Below are positions 1-7,436 of a stretch of DNA of 42,394 bases, in pieces. A program made the position numbers and the translations under genes. Within the stretch, counting starts at the first letter, position 1; each line of letters begins with the position of its first letter. This DNA comes from a virus. The notes under the pieces were generated by a model that saw only the letters and a program-made list of their open reading frames with translations, had not been told where the DNA came from and ran no database searches. The DNA is taken from IMG/VR virus record IMGVR_UViG_3300017751_000046, positions 1 through 42,394 of that record; one strand, written 5' to 3'.

Positions 1-73
1 AAATAATATTTGTCGAATCACCTCTATACTTCTGTGGGTGTCGAGGTTTAAATTTTCCTTGCATCAAAGGCAT
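1..73 (-). CDS. 4: Head completion protein gp4-like (partial, 5' end only)
   Basis: This leftward gene is cut off by the left window edge, so only about 24 residues are visible. The reading frame opens at ATG 73 (or an in-frame ATG at 64) and runs without a stop to base 1. The peptide starts MPLMQGKFKPRHPQKYRGDS and continues TNII. The GKFKP..P.KY.GD.TNII pattern is, from memory of the family, typical of the N-terminus of T4 gp4 (also called gp50), a head completion protein that acts on filled capsids before tail joining. In T4 gene 4 sits beside gene 53, and gp53 is two genes to the right here, which fits. A leftward late promoter box lies at 111-118. No strong ribosome binding site is visible, so the choice between the two ATGs is open. 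The identification rests on a short stretch. Confidence 0.6.
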   Translation of the reverse strand, partial: MPLMQGKFKPRHPQKYRGDSTNII

Positions 74-86
74 TATACATTACTCA

Positions 87-94
87 TATAAATA
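87..94 (+). promoter_or_regulatory. T4-type late promoter (rightward, hub operon)
   Basis: An exact TATAAATA box, the sequence recognised by the phage late sigma factor gp55 in T4-type phages, lies 39 bases upstream of the gp48-like start codon. With T4 spacing, transcription would begin near base 100. It probably drives the long run of overlapping genes from 133 onward. A leftward box sits only 16 bases downstream on the other strand. Confidence 0.7.
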
Positions 95-110
95 AAGTTA
101 TCACTTTATG

Positions 111-118
111 TATTTATA
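111..118 (-). promoter_or_regulatory. T4-type late promoter (leftward, gp4-like gene)
   Basis: TATTTATA on the + strand reads TATAAATA on the - strand, an exact match to the T4 late box, 38 bases upstream of the ATG of the leftward gp4-like gene. With T4 spacing its start site falls near base 105, so the two 5' untranslated regions would overlap and each transcript would cross the other promoter. Confidence 0.6.
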
Positions 119-132
119 CAGGATAAAAGTAA

Positions 133-1212
133 ATGGCAAGCGGTAACGAAACAGTTAATGCATCAAAAAAAGATTCTAGCTTAGAGGTCTTAAGTTTTCC
201 CAGTAACCTGGGCGTACACCAAATGATCTTAAAATTTTATGAATACGACTACTCTCGTGTGTCGAAAGGTAAGGGTGCTCATGGAGTAAAAGCATCTATC
301 GCTTTGCCGTTGCCGCAAAATATTGTTGATCAATCTCGCCTTGAGGTTGGCGGCACACAGTTGGGTGTGCTTGGCGGAATTACTGCAGACATCTCAGGTG
401 CTGCAAAGTCAGGTAATCTAAGTGCTAATGCACAAAAAGACATCAGTGCATTTAAAAATGAAGACGGTTCATTTAAAGGTGCTACTGAAATGATGAGTGC
501 TTTTGCGAATAATTTTAAAGATGTTATTGGTTCGGGCATGGATGCATCTGTTTATTTGTTGAAAGCAGGTGTAGGAAGCATTGCTCCGCAGATAGGACAA
601 GCATTATCAGCAACAAGTGGAGCAGCAATGAACCCACAAACAACGCTTGTATTTGACGGTGTTGATCTAAAAATTCATAACTTTGAATGGTTATTGTCTC
701 CTAAGAATGAAAAAGAACAGAAAGAATTAGATAAGATCATTCAACTCATACAATATTACATTCATCCTGACTATAAGAGTCCTGCCGCAGGATTAGAGTC
801 GTCAACATTCAGAAGTGTTAGTCGTGGACTGTTAACATATCCTGCGCTTATGCAAGTAGAGTTAGTTGGTGTGTCAGGTAATCTTAAGACAATATTTAAA
901 TCAGGTAAATATTTAATGGTCAATCAATTTGCTGTTGACTATACTCCACAGGGCATGGTATTGAATAAAGGCGGCACGGCATCAGTTATTCGTTGCTCGT
1001 TAAATACAACTGAAAGCGAAATTCATACTCGTGCCGACTATCGTTATGGCGAATTTGGTGCGTTAGGTGATGAGTCAAATACTCTTTCTGATATTTTAAC
1101 TGATGTGTTAGATGGCGCAGCGGACATTGAGAATATCATCCAAGGCGAAACCGATAGTCAACTCAGTGGCGCAGTTAATGATCTCGCAGACAAATATAAC
1201 GTAACCGCTTAG
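133..1212 (+). CDS. 48: Baseplate tail tube cap, gp48-like
   Basis: Likely gp48, which sits on the baseplate hub and, with gp54, starts tail tube polymerisation. The 359 residues are close to T4 gp48 (about 364). The N-terminus has the FPSNLGVHQMILKFYEYDYS segment (about residues 22-41), followed by a strand rich in ALPLPQNI, as in marine T4-like gp48 proteins. The C-terminal half (residues about 225-310) has an extended beta pattern with FAVDYTPQG, which recalls the tail-tube-like fold shared by gp48, gp54 and gp19. The central part (about 80-165) is rich in Ala, Gly and Ser. An AGGA lies upstream of the ATG. It is the first gene after the late promoter and is followed after 9 bases by gp53. 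It could instead be gp54, the sister protein; gp48 is preferred because of length and position. Confidence 0.72.
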   Translation: MASGNETVNASKKDSSLEVLSFPSNLGVHQMILKFYEYDYSRVSKGKGAHGVKASIALPLPQNIVDQSRLEVGGTQLGVLGGITADISGAAKSGNLSANAQKDISAFKNEDGSFKGATEMMSAFANNFKDVIGSGMDASVYLLKAGVGSIAPQIGQALSATSGAAMNPQTTLVFDGVDLKIHNFEWLLSPKNEKEQKELDKIIQLIQYYIHPDYKSPAAGLESSTFRSVSRGLLTYPALMQVELVGVSGNLKTIFKSGKYLMVNQFAVDYTPQGMVLNKGGTASVIRCSLNTTESEIHTRADYRYGEFGALGDESNTLSDILTDVLDGAADIENIIQGETDSQLSGAVNDLADKYNVTA

Positions 1213-1221
1213 GAATAAATT

Positions 1222-1926
1222 ATGTATTTTAAATCTTTTCCGACAACACTTTGGGACAAAAAAGAGATGGTAGACATCTCTAGACGTGCGACTATCCTTA
1301 ATAAAGTTAAAGGTGATCCGTATGGATTCGTTCCTTACACAGTTCAGGATGGCGATACGATAGAAATGATTGCGTATCATTATTATGGCGATGCAGAATT
1401 GTCATGGTTGATCCTGCTTGCCAACGATATTATTGATCCTTATGAAGATTTTTTCAAAGAGAAAGGACAACTAGATCAATATATTACTAACAAATATCGT
1501 GACGAATGGTATCAAAAAGTTTTAATTACAGGTAAAGCTAGTGCGGGTCAAATCTCAAGTTACGATACAACCACAATTGAAGGCTACAATGAACACTTTG
1601 GTAATACTAACTTTAGACTATGGAGTGAAGATGAGATAATATTGAGATGGACACAAAACCAAGTCGTTCCTACAAGTGCGGATTCATACTTGTCTGAACC
1701 TGGCGCTCAATTTTTTGAAACAATTAAATATTATTATTCAAAAAACAATCCTAACATACAGATCACGCCCGCAACACAAATAAAATATCCTTCAGGCGAG
1801 TTTGTTCCTAAGTATATTTACGATTATGAAGTAGAAGAGAACGAAAAGAAACGTAATATTAATTTAATTTCTGATATATACGTCAATCAAATCATAGATG
1901 AGATGAAGACAGTTCTAAATGACTAA
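1222..1926 (+). CDS. 53: Baseplate wedge protein gp53
   Basis: gp53 locks neighbouring baseplate wedges together around the hub. The 234 residues are somewhat longer than T4 gp53 (196). The clearest sign is a LysM-like segment at residues about 37-80: a VPYTVQDGDTIEMIAYHYYG stretch, then SWLILLAND and the IIDPYEDFF motif; the LysM-like fold is a known trait of gp53 and its P2/Mu relatives. The N-terminal MYFKSFPTTLW is also typical. The C-terminal 100 residues are rich in aromatic and charged residues and probably carry the lineage-specific extension. The start codon lies 9 bases after the gp48-like stop, and the end overlaps the next gene by 8 bases (ATGACTAA), suggesting coupled translation. 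Confidence 0.88.
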   Translation: MYFKSFPTTLWDKKEMVDISRRATILNKVKGDPYGFVPYTVQDGDTIEMIAYHYYGDAELSWLILLANDIIDPYEDFFKEKGQLDQYITNKYRDEWYQKVLITGKASAGQISSYDTTTIEGYNEHFGNTNFRLWSEDEIILRWTQNQVVPTSADSYLSEPGAQFFETIKYYYSKNNPNIQITPATQIKYPSGEFVPKYIYDYEVEENEKKRNINLISDIYVNQIIDEMKTVLND

Positions 1927-3406
1927 AGCAAAGATCGCACCCCATGCAGGATACATTGATGTTTCGAAACTTTTAATCGTTTCGCACGAGAGCGGGAAGT
2001 CAGTCGATGTAAAGGCAAACTACGTCTCGATCCACATGACTGAAAACTTATACAATCCTTTCCTAGATGGATACATTGATATTGCGGACACTTACGGAAT
2101 GATATATCCCACCGCTTCTGAACGATCAGACGATAATTTTTTTCAAATACGAGGCGAAGAGTATCTACATATAGAGTATTACGACTACAAATCTTTCGAT
2201 GATGCATCAGAACTCAAAAAAGAAACTTATTTTATATATGCAATCGAAGAGATAGAGATGCTTGATCGTAAGAAAGAAACAGGATTACAATACAGACTCT
2301 TCTTTACATCACCACAAAAAGTATTTTCTGATACAAAACTTATAAGCAAAGCATATAGAAACATGTCATGTAGTGAGATAGTACAAAGCATATACGATGA
2401 ATACTATACAAACACAACAAATGATCTATGTAAACAGAAAGATAATAACGGAAATATATTAAATATAAAGAAAGATCTTATAATAGAAGAGACAAAAGCA
2501 AAGTATACAATCGTAATACCTAACCTATCACCAGAGAAAGCAATACAGTTTATAGGGAAACGAGCGTACAGCGAAAAAAATTCAAGCAGTTTCTTCATGT
2601 TTTTCGAGACACGAGATAATTTTTATTTTTGCACCACAGAATACTTAGTAGAAAAGAATCGATTAAAATCAATTGAGCTCGGGGAACGATTTGAGTATTC
2701 TTCTGGTAAAGATGACAATTCTCCTGATGGACAAGAACGTGCGATGAACATCATATCGAATGGCACTTTCCCCTCAGTCAACTCCTTGGAAGCGATTAAG
2801 AAACAAGCGTATTCACGTAGAATCAGTGAGATCGATCTAGCGAATCGAGACATCAATCACTTCTATTATCAATACAAAGATAACTATACAGGGTATGAGA
2901 ACATTGATGAGCGACCACAGTTGCAGAACTCTAAAGCGTTTATATCACAAACGACTGGAGATGTCAACCATATAGACGATACGTATGTGTTTAAGGACTA
3001 TGCAGGTATTGGTGAAGCGTATCAGAAACAAGCGAATCACGATAGACAGTATCCGTATTATAAGGAAACATTAAGTACGAAACCTGTGTTTGCGTATCAC
3101 TTTGCAAAGAATACTATGACGGGATCTATTAAAGGAAGGGATAAGATGTTTCCTGGATCTTTAATCAATGTTGATATACCTGAGTATGCAGTTACATCTA
3201 TGAAAAATAATATTCCTTTAGATAAATATTTTGGCGGTACACAGATGGTTGTATCATTAAGTCATGTTATAGTGAATAATGAATGGAATAGTTCTATATC
3301 ATTTACGAAAGCATTACGTGGAGGAGGGAGTATACCTAACGCCCCGGGATCGAATGCATCTGCTGTAACAGAAGAACAACCTACACCAGAGAGTGAGACA
3401 TCATAA
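1919..3406 (+). CDS. 27: Baseplate central hub protein, gp27-like
   Basis: This 495-residue protein is best read as the hub protein equivalent to T4 gp27 (391 residues), which forms the trimeric ring joining the tail tube to the gp5 spike. The evidence is position, directly upstream of the OB-fold spike gp5 with a 1-base overlap, and a fold pattern of repeated beta segments: residues about 20-110 with NLYNPFLDGYIDIADTYGMI and GEEYLHIEYYDY, then an ETYFIYAIEEIEML strand, as in tube-like domains of hub proteins (gp27, VgrG gp44-like). The last 30 residues are low-complexity Pro, Ser and Glu. No catalytic motif is visible. The sequence is AT-rich with many AGA and ATA codons in the first half, while CGT dominates in its neighbours, which may indicate a different recent history. 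Confidence 0.75.
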   Translation: MTKAKIAPHAGYIDVSKLLIVSHESGKSVDVKANYVSIHMTENLYNPFLDGYIDIADTYGMIYPTASERSDDNFFQIRGEEYLHIEYYDYKSFDDASELKKETYFIYAIEEIEMLDRKKETGLQYRLFFTSPQKVFSDTKLISKAYRNMSCSEIVQSIYDEYYTNTTNDLCKQKDNNGNILNIKKDLIIEETKAKYTIVIPNLSPEKAIQFIGKRAYSEKNSSSFFMFFETRDNFYFCTTEYLVEKNRLKSIELGERFEYSSGKDDNSPDGQERAMNIISNGTFPSVNSLEAIKKQAYSRRISEIDLANRDINHFYYQYKDNYTGYENIDERPQLQNSKAFISQTTGDVNHIDDTYVFKDYAGIGEAYQKQANHDRQYPYYKETLSTKPVFAYHFAKNTMTGSIKGRDKMFPGSLINVDIPEYAVTSMKNNIPLDKYFGGTQMVVSLSHVIVNNEWNSSISFTKALRGGGSIPNAPGSNASAVTEEQPTPESETS

Positions 3407-5097
3407 TGGCAGGATTAAAACAATTTGTACATTTTGTAGGATACGTAGTTGATCGTGAAGATGGTCAGAACTTAGGTCGTGTTAAAGTTAAAGCATTAGG
3501 ATTCCACGATATTGACTCAAAGGTTATATGTGCTGATGACTTACCATGGGCGCCTGTTGTTGATGGTACGTATGGCGCTGTATCAACTATTCCATTAATA
3601 GGCGATTGGGTATTAGGTGCGTTTCTCGATGGTGCCGATGCTCAACATCCTATTGTCTTAGGTTGTATCCCAGGCTATAACTCGCAGGCTCCTTCTGGTA
3701 CGGAAACAAACGGAACCGAAGTTGCTGAATACGCAAATGATCCTAATCTATTTGGCAAGTTTCCTTTACATCCTGTATTAGGTGGCGAAGGTGTTGATCA
3801 ATTAGAAGGTTTATTATCAGCAGCGACTGCTACACGTAGAGATGATAACGATTTAAAAGATTCAATTGAACGTAAGCATACAGAAGAAGTTGCGATGCGT
3901 CCTGAACGTGATCTTGATAATCGTGTGTTATCGTCTACAGATGATCAGAACTATATTTTAATGACTGACTCAGATGGTGGACATATACAAATAGTTCATC
4001 ATAAAGGTACTGTGATACAAATCAATGAAGATGGCGATGTATTGATTAAGACTCGTGGCGGTATGCAGAATATGGTTGATGGTGGCCTTGTTGAACAGAT
4101 CGATGGCGACTACAATACAATGATTGGACAAGATTATACATTAAAGGTTGACAACAACGGAAAGATGTATTTCCGCAACGATCTAGACATTGAATGTGAG
4201 AACTTTAGTTTAACAGTACGTGGTGATACATTAATTAATACGAAAGGCACACATATACAGAAATCATTTGGTAACATGATGATTAACTCTGGCGATGATA
4301 TGGATATAGTGTCTGAAAAGAAATTAAAAATTCAATCACTTGATCTCACAACAATACAATCTGATAATCATGGTATCTACTTATATGCAACTGGTGCGCA
4401 GAATAAGATTGATATGACATCAGGTTCGTTAAAAATGACTACAGAAATTAAACCGAATACTGCGATACCTGATTTCACGGAAGCGGATACACATGAATTA
4501 GGTACTATCGATATACAAAGCGCTAACAATATGTTTATCGAAACGAAGGGAGTGCCCGCAGATTCACCGCCTAGCACTGCAGAGACTGAGGACTCAGACG
4601 GTTACATAGACATTAAGTCATCAGGAGGCCTTCGTTTAGAAACAACGGGCGGAAATATTACAGCGCTATCATCTAATGATACATTCATGACAACACAAGA
4701 GAATTTAAGTCTCACATCAGGGGGCATATCAGATATAGCGTCTTTAGGTAACATAGCCATAGCATCAGCAGCACAAACTTATATTCGTGGTACAACAACT
4801 TATATTGATGATGTTGTTCGTATGGCAGAAGGTGGTGCTGATACACATAATGATGTTGATGGCAGAGTTGAACAAAATTTCCCTGCGTCTTCCACTGAAG
4901 CAATGATTAGTTCATTGACACGTAAGAATGTCGATGACGATGATGATCTACAAAAGGCAAATGCAGCAGGTGGATTAGCACCTATGCCGCCTGACAATCA
5001 GGGTGTGGGTGGATACAAGGTGCCTGATTCAATACCTATAATACCGAACCCAGGTAATACAAGTGGTTCACAAGGAGTAGCAGAAGAAGATGAGTAA
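3406..5097 (+). CDS. 5: Baseplate hub spike protein gp5 (no lysozyme domain)
   Basis: gp5 forms the membrane-piercing spike below the hub. Residues about 8-95 form an OB-fold domain: GYVVDREDGQNLGRVKVKAL, then DLPWAPVVDG and GDWVLGAFLDG.DAQHPIVLG, matching gp5 and VgrG/gpV. Residues about 180-210 have YILMTDSDGGHIQIVHHKGT, followed by a long run of short alternating strands (about 210-490), as expected for the intertwined beta-helix needle. In T4 a lysozyme domain lies between these parts; here there is no room and no glycoside hydrolase motif, as in marine T4-like relatives. The last 50 residues are Pro- and Gly-rich. The gene overlaps both neighbours (ATG in the TAATG at 3404-3408; ATGAGTAA at 5090). 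The cell-wall-acting function, if any, must lie elsewhere. Confidence 0.87.
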   Translation: MAGLKQFVHFVGYVVDREDGQNLGRVKVKALGFHDIDSKVICADDLPWAPVVDGTYGAVSTIPLIGDWVLGAFLDGADAQHPIVLGCIPGYNSQAPSGTETNGTEVAEYANDPNLFGKFPLHPVLGGEGVDQLEGLLSAATATRRDDNDLKDSIERKHTEEVAMRPERDLDNRVLSSTDDQNYILMTDSDGGHIQIVHHKGTVIQINEDGDVLIKTRGGMQNMVDGGLVEQIDGDYNTMIGQDYTLKVDNNGKMYFRNDLDIECENFSLTVRGDTLINTKGTHIQKSFGNMMINSGDDMDIVSEKKLKIQSLDLTTIQSDNHGIYLYATGAQNKIDMTSGSLKMTTEIKPNTAIPDFTEADTHELGTIDIQSANNMFIETKGVPADSPPSTAETEDSDGYIDIKSSGGLRLETTGGNITALSSNDTFMTTQENLSLTSGGISDIASLGNIAIASAAQTYIRGTTTYIDDVVRMAEGGADTHNDVDGRVEQNFPASSTEAMISSLTRKNVDDDDDLQKANAAGGLAPMPPDNQGVGGYKVPDSIPIIPNPGNTSGSQGVAEEDE

Positions 5098-7003
5098 TTG
5101 TCCAACTAGTTTACCATTAAGTCAATTAACTGATACTGATGAATTTAAAAATATTTTATCAGGAGAAGATCTATTAAACTTAACAGATCCCACAAAGCAA
5201 TTGAATCAAGCATTGTTGTCTGTGACTACGGATACGATTAATGATAAGTTAAATGATCAGAAGACGAAACAATCTCCATCCGCATATACGTTTGATCAAT
5301 TTAAAGATGACTATCCTACACTAGCTAAAAAGATACAAGACGATGATATTAGTCCTGCTGAAGTCGCTATATTCGCAACTGAAACAGGCGCCACCCTGCA
5401 ATCCCCCTTGAATAGTGCGTTTGACACTCCCACAGATGGTGATGATGTTGAAGGAGTAACGACTGGAGATACTATTAAGGCGGGTCAATGTTCATTAGAT
5501 TTTCGTGCATGGACTCCAGGATCTTATCCTACAGCGCAAATTGCTGGTGCATTAGCGCTACTTGATTCGTTCCTTGATGATAATATAGGGTCATCATTAT
5601 CGGGGGGTCAATGTGCCGCCTTTGCTGCTTTGGGTAATTCGTTACAAAGTTTATTACAATCTATGAAAGCAAAGGCAGATTCACTTGATAGCATACCCGG
5701 ATTAGATCTTAAGAAGTTCTCTTTAAGTGAGATTCTATCAGGAGAAGTGATAAAGGTCAAGTTAAAATTAGAAATGATTGGTAAATTAATTAAGGATACT
5801 GTAGAGAAAGTTATTGAAAAGGTTAAGAATCAAGCAAAGTCACTCGTTGCTTCACTTAAAGATCTTCCTAATTCATTACAAGCACAGTTGAATAAGGCAC
5901 AATTGAAGATTGAGGCATTCACATCTGACAAGAATAAGAACGGTGTGATGGACGGAATTGATAAAATGATTGCGAATGTTGGGTCAATGTTCGAGAAATT
6001 AACCCCTGCTGTATTGGGTTTATTGTTGTTTCGTTTCTGTCAAGTAACAAGTGCTATACAAAATGCAAGTGAAACTCCTTTAAAATCATTGATGAATACA
6101 GTGAATGGCATTCAAGAAACACAAAAAATCATGAAGAGTGAGAGTGCAAAGGCAACAAAAACCGCTGTAGAGTCAGGTGCTAACCGCATGGATGCTGACG
6201 ATGTTGAAGAACAAAAGGAAAAAGCACGTACAGAAATGCGTGAACGTAGTACGAAACTTGATGATCTCGCTGAAGGACACAAGTCTTTATATGGTACAGG
6301 CGATGGTGTTGGTGAATTAAATGTTGACAAAAGGATTAATAATAATCCATTGATATATGATTTTATGAAGTCATATCCACGACCAAAGAGAGCAAAGGAT
6401 TTACCAAAAGAATTAAGACCCTATGTTTCTAAGCTAGGCAATGATACTTCTATAACTGGGGGTGTTGGACCCATCAAATTTAAGGGAGGATCGCCGATTG
6501 CGACTACACAATTACGTAAGAATGGTGATGATACTGGTGCTCCAGGACCGGGTTGGACTCTAGTACAAACAAAAATATGGGTACAGATACTAGATATGGC
6601 AAATCAATTAGAGGAAGATTTAATTATAACCAAAGGGTTCGATTATGAATCTACATCTAAATATCGTAAGAAAGGACAAATAGTAACTATAGAATTACCT
6701 TCTGATGATATAACTACACAATTAAGATATGTTATTGCCGCTTCCCGTGCAGGACTTAAAGGAATGAAGATACGTGCGAATCCGGGATCAATTACTGTAG
6801 GTAATGTTGGTCGTGGTGGATGGTTGGGCGACAACCTACAAAAAGAATATGATGATTTATTTAAAGGGGATAATGTGAATGAACGTGCTGACTCATTCCT
6901 CGCAGGAAGAGATAGTACATCTATATTCGCATTAAGAGCTGCTATATCTGATCATAGGCGTGATGTATGGTATCCTAGAGTTGCCGTCAAGAATGATAAA
7001 TAA
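5090..7003 (+). CDS. Hub-associated protein with a degenerate M15-peptidase-like C-terminus
   Basis: I do not recognise the whole 637-residue protein. Residues 1-200 are low-complexity and acidic. Residues about 195-300 and 340-400 are Lys/Glu-rich and likely helical or coiled coil. One hydrophobic stretch near residues 305-318 (VLGLLLFRF) is too short to call a membrane segment with confidence. Residues about 480-600 resemble an M15A (D-Ala-D-Ala carboxypeptidase-like) domain: WVQILDMANQLEEDLIITKG, then KKGQIVTIEL where GxAxDI is expected, AASRAGLKGMKI, and GSITVGNVGRGGW where the I-H-V-D segment is expected. The metal-ligand positions are Arg526, Thr533, Thr569 and Gly571 instead of His/Asp, so activity is unlikely. 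It overlaps gp5 by 8 bases, which suggests a role at the hub or spike. The fold assignment is inference. Confidence 0.55.
   Translation: MSNCPTSLPLSQLTDTDEFKNILSGEDLLNLTDPTKQLNQALLSVTTDTINDKLNDQKTKQSPSAYTFDQFKDDYPTLAKKIQDDDISPAEVAIFATETGATLQSPLNSAFDTPTDGDDVEGVTTGDTIKAGQCSLDFRAWTPGSYPTAQIAGALALLDSFLDDNIGSSLSGGQCAAFAALGNSLQSLLQSMKAKADSLDSIPGLDLKKFSLSEILSGEVIKVKLKLEMIGKLIKDTVEKVIEKVKNQAKSLVASLKDLPNSLQAQLNKAQLKIEAFTSDKNKNGVMDGIDKMIANVGSMFEKLTPAVLGLLLFRFCQVTSAIQNASETPLKSLMNTVNGIQETQKIMKSESAKATKTAVESGANRMDADDVEEQKEKARTEMRERSTKLDDLAEGHKSLYGTGDGVGELNVDKRINNNPLIYDFMKSYPRPKRAKDLPKELRPYVSKLGNDTSITGGVGPIKFKGGSPIATTQLRKNGDDTGAPGPGWTLVQTKIWVQILDMANQLEEDLIITKGFDYESTSKYRKKGQIVTIELPSDDITTQLRYVIAASRAGLKGMKIRANPGSITVGNVGRGGWLGDNLQKEYDDLFKGDNVNERADSFLAGRDSTSIFALRAAISDHRRDVWYPRVAVKNDK
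6995..7002 (+). promoter_or_regulatory. Possible weak late promoter before gp25
   Basis: GATAAATA matches 7 of 8 bases of the late box and lies 23 bases upstream of the gp25 start, in the only intergenic break of the 133-12166 run. It overlaps the stop codon of the preceding gene. Other 7-of-8 matches occur inside coding regions (for example TATAAATG near 28955 and TATAAATC near 36246), so the match alone is weak. Confidence 0.25.
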
Positions 7004-7025
7004 TATATAAACCCAGGAATAAGAC

Positions 7026-7433
7026 ATGGCATTAACACCCAATAAAATAGCACGTACAGTGGCGGCGGATTTTCATAAGGACATGACGATTGTTCCTGGG
7101 AAAGAAGATTTAGCACGTAAGATGAATGAACAAGCAGTTAAAGAAGCTATACGCAATATAGTATTAACTAATAAAGGAGAGCGTCCGTTTCAACCTGAGT
7201 TCGGTTGTAATGTTCGCAAGATGTTATTTGATAATGCTACACCACAAACATTTGACTTAGTTGAAACTGTGGTATATGATGCTATTGATCTATATGAACC
7301 CCGATGTGAATTAATGGGGGTTGATGTAACGGGTGATATAGATAGTAATGCGATTAATATATCGATTGTGTTTCGATTGATAAATACTGATACTCCAACT
7401 AAGTTTAACATAATCCTCGATAGGACAAGATAA
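7026..7433 (+). CDS. 25: Baseplate wedge protein gp25
   Basis: gp25 is the core wedge protein that contacts the sheath and triggers its contraction together with gp6 and gp53. The length (135 residues) agrees with T4 gp25 (132). The family core is clear: TNKGERPFQPEFGCNVRKML at about residues 48-68, and the strongly conserved Glu-Pro-Arg motif in LYEPRCEL (about 88-95), followed by the beta pair ending at FNIILDRTR. An AGGA lies 11 bases before the ATG. gp6 starts 3 bases after the stop. This order, gp25 then gp6, matches the W-J order of simpler contractile systems such as P2. Confidence 0.93.
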   Translation: MALTPNKIARTVAADFHKDMTIVPGKEDLARKMNEQAVKEAIRNIVLTNKGERPFQPEFGCNVRKMLFDNATPQTFDLVETVVYDAIDLYEPRCELMGVDVTGDIDSNAINISIVFRLINTDTPTKFNIILDRTR

Positions 7434-7436
7434 GAA

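Noticed and set aside
3406-5097. Lysozyme domain expected in gp5 from T4
   Set aside because: No Glu-Asp-Thr catalytic pattern or helical insert is present between the OB domain and the needle region.
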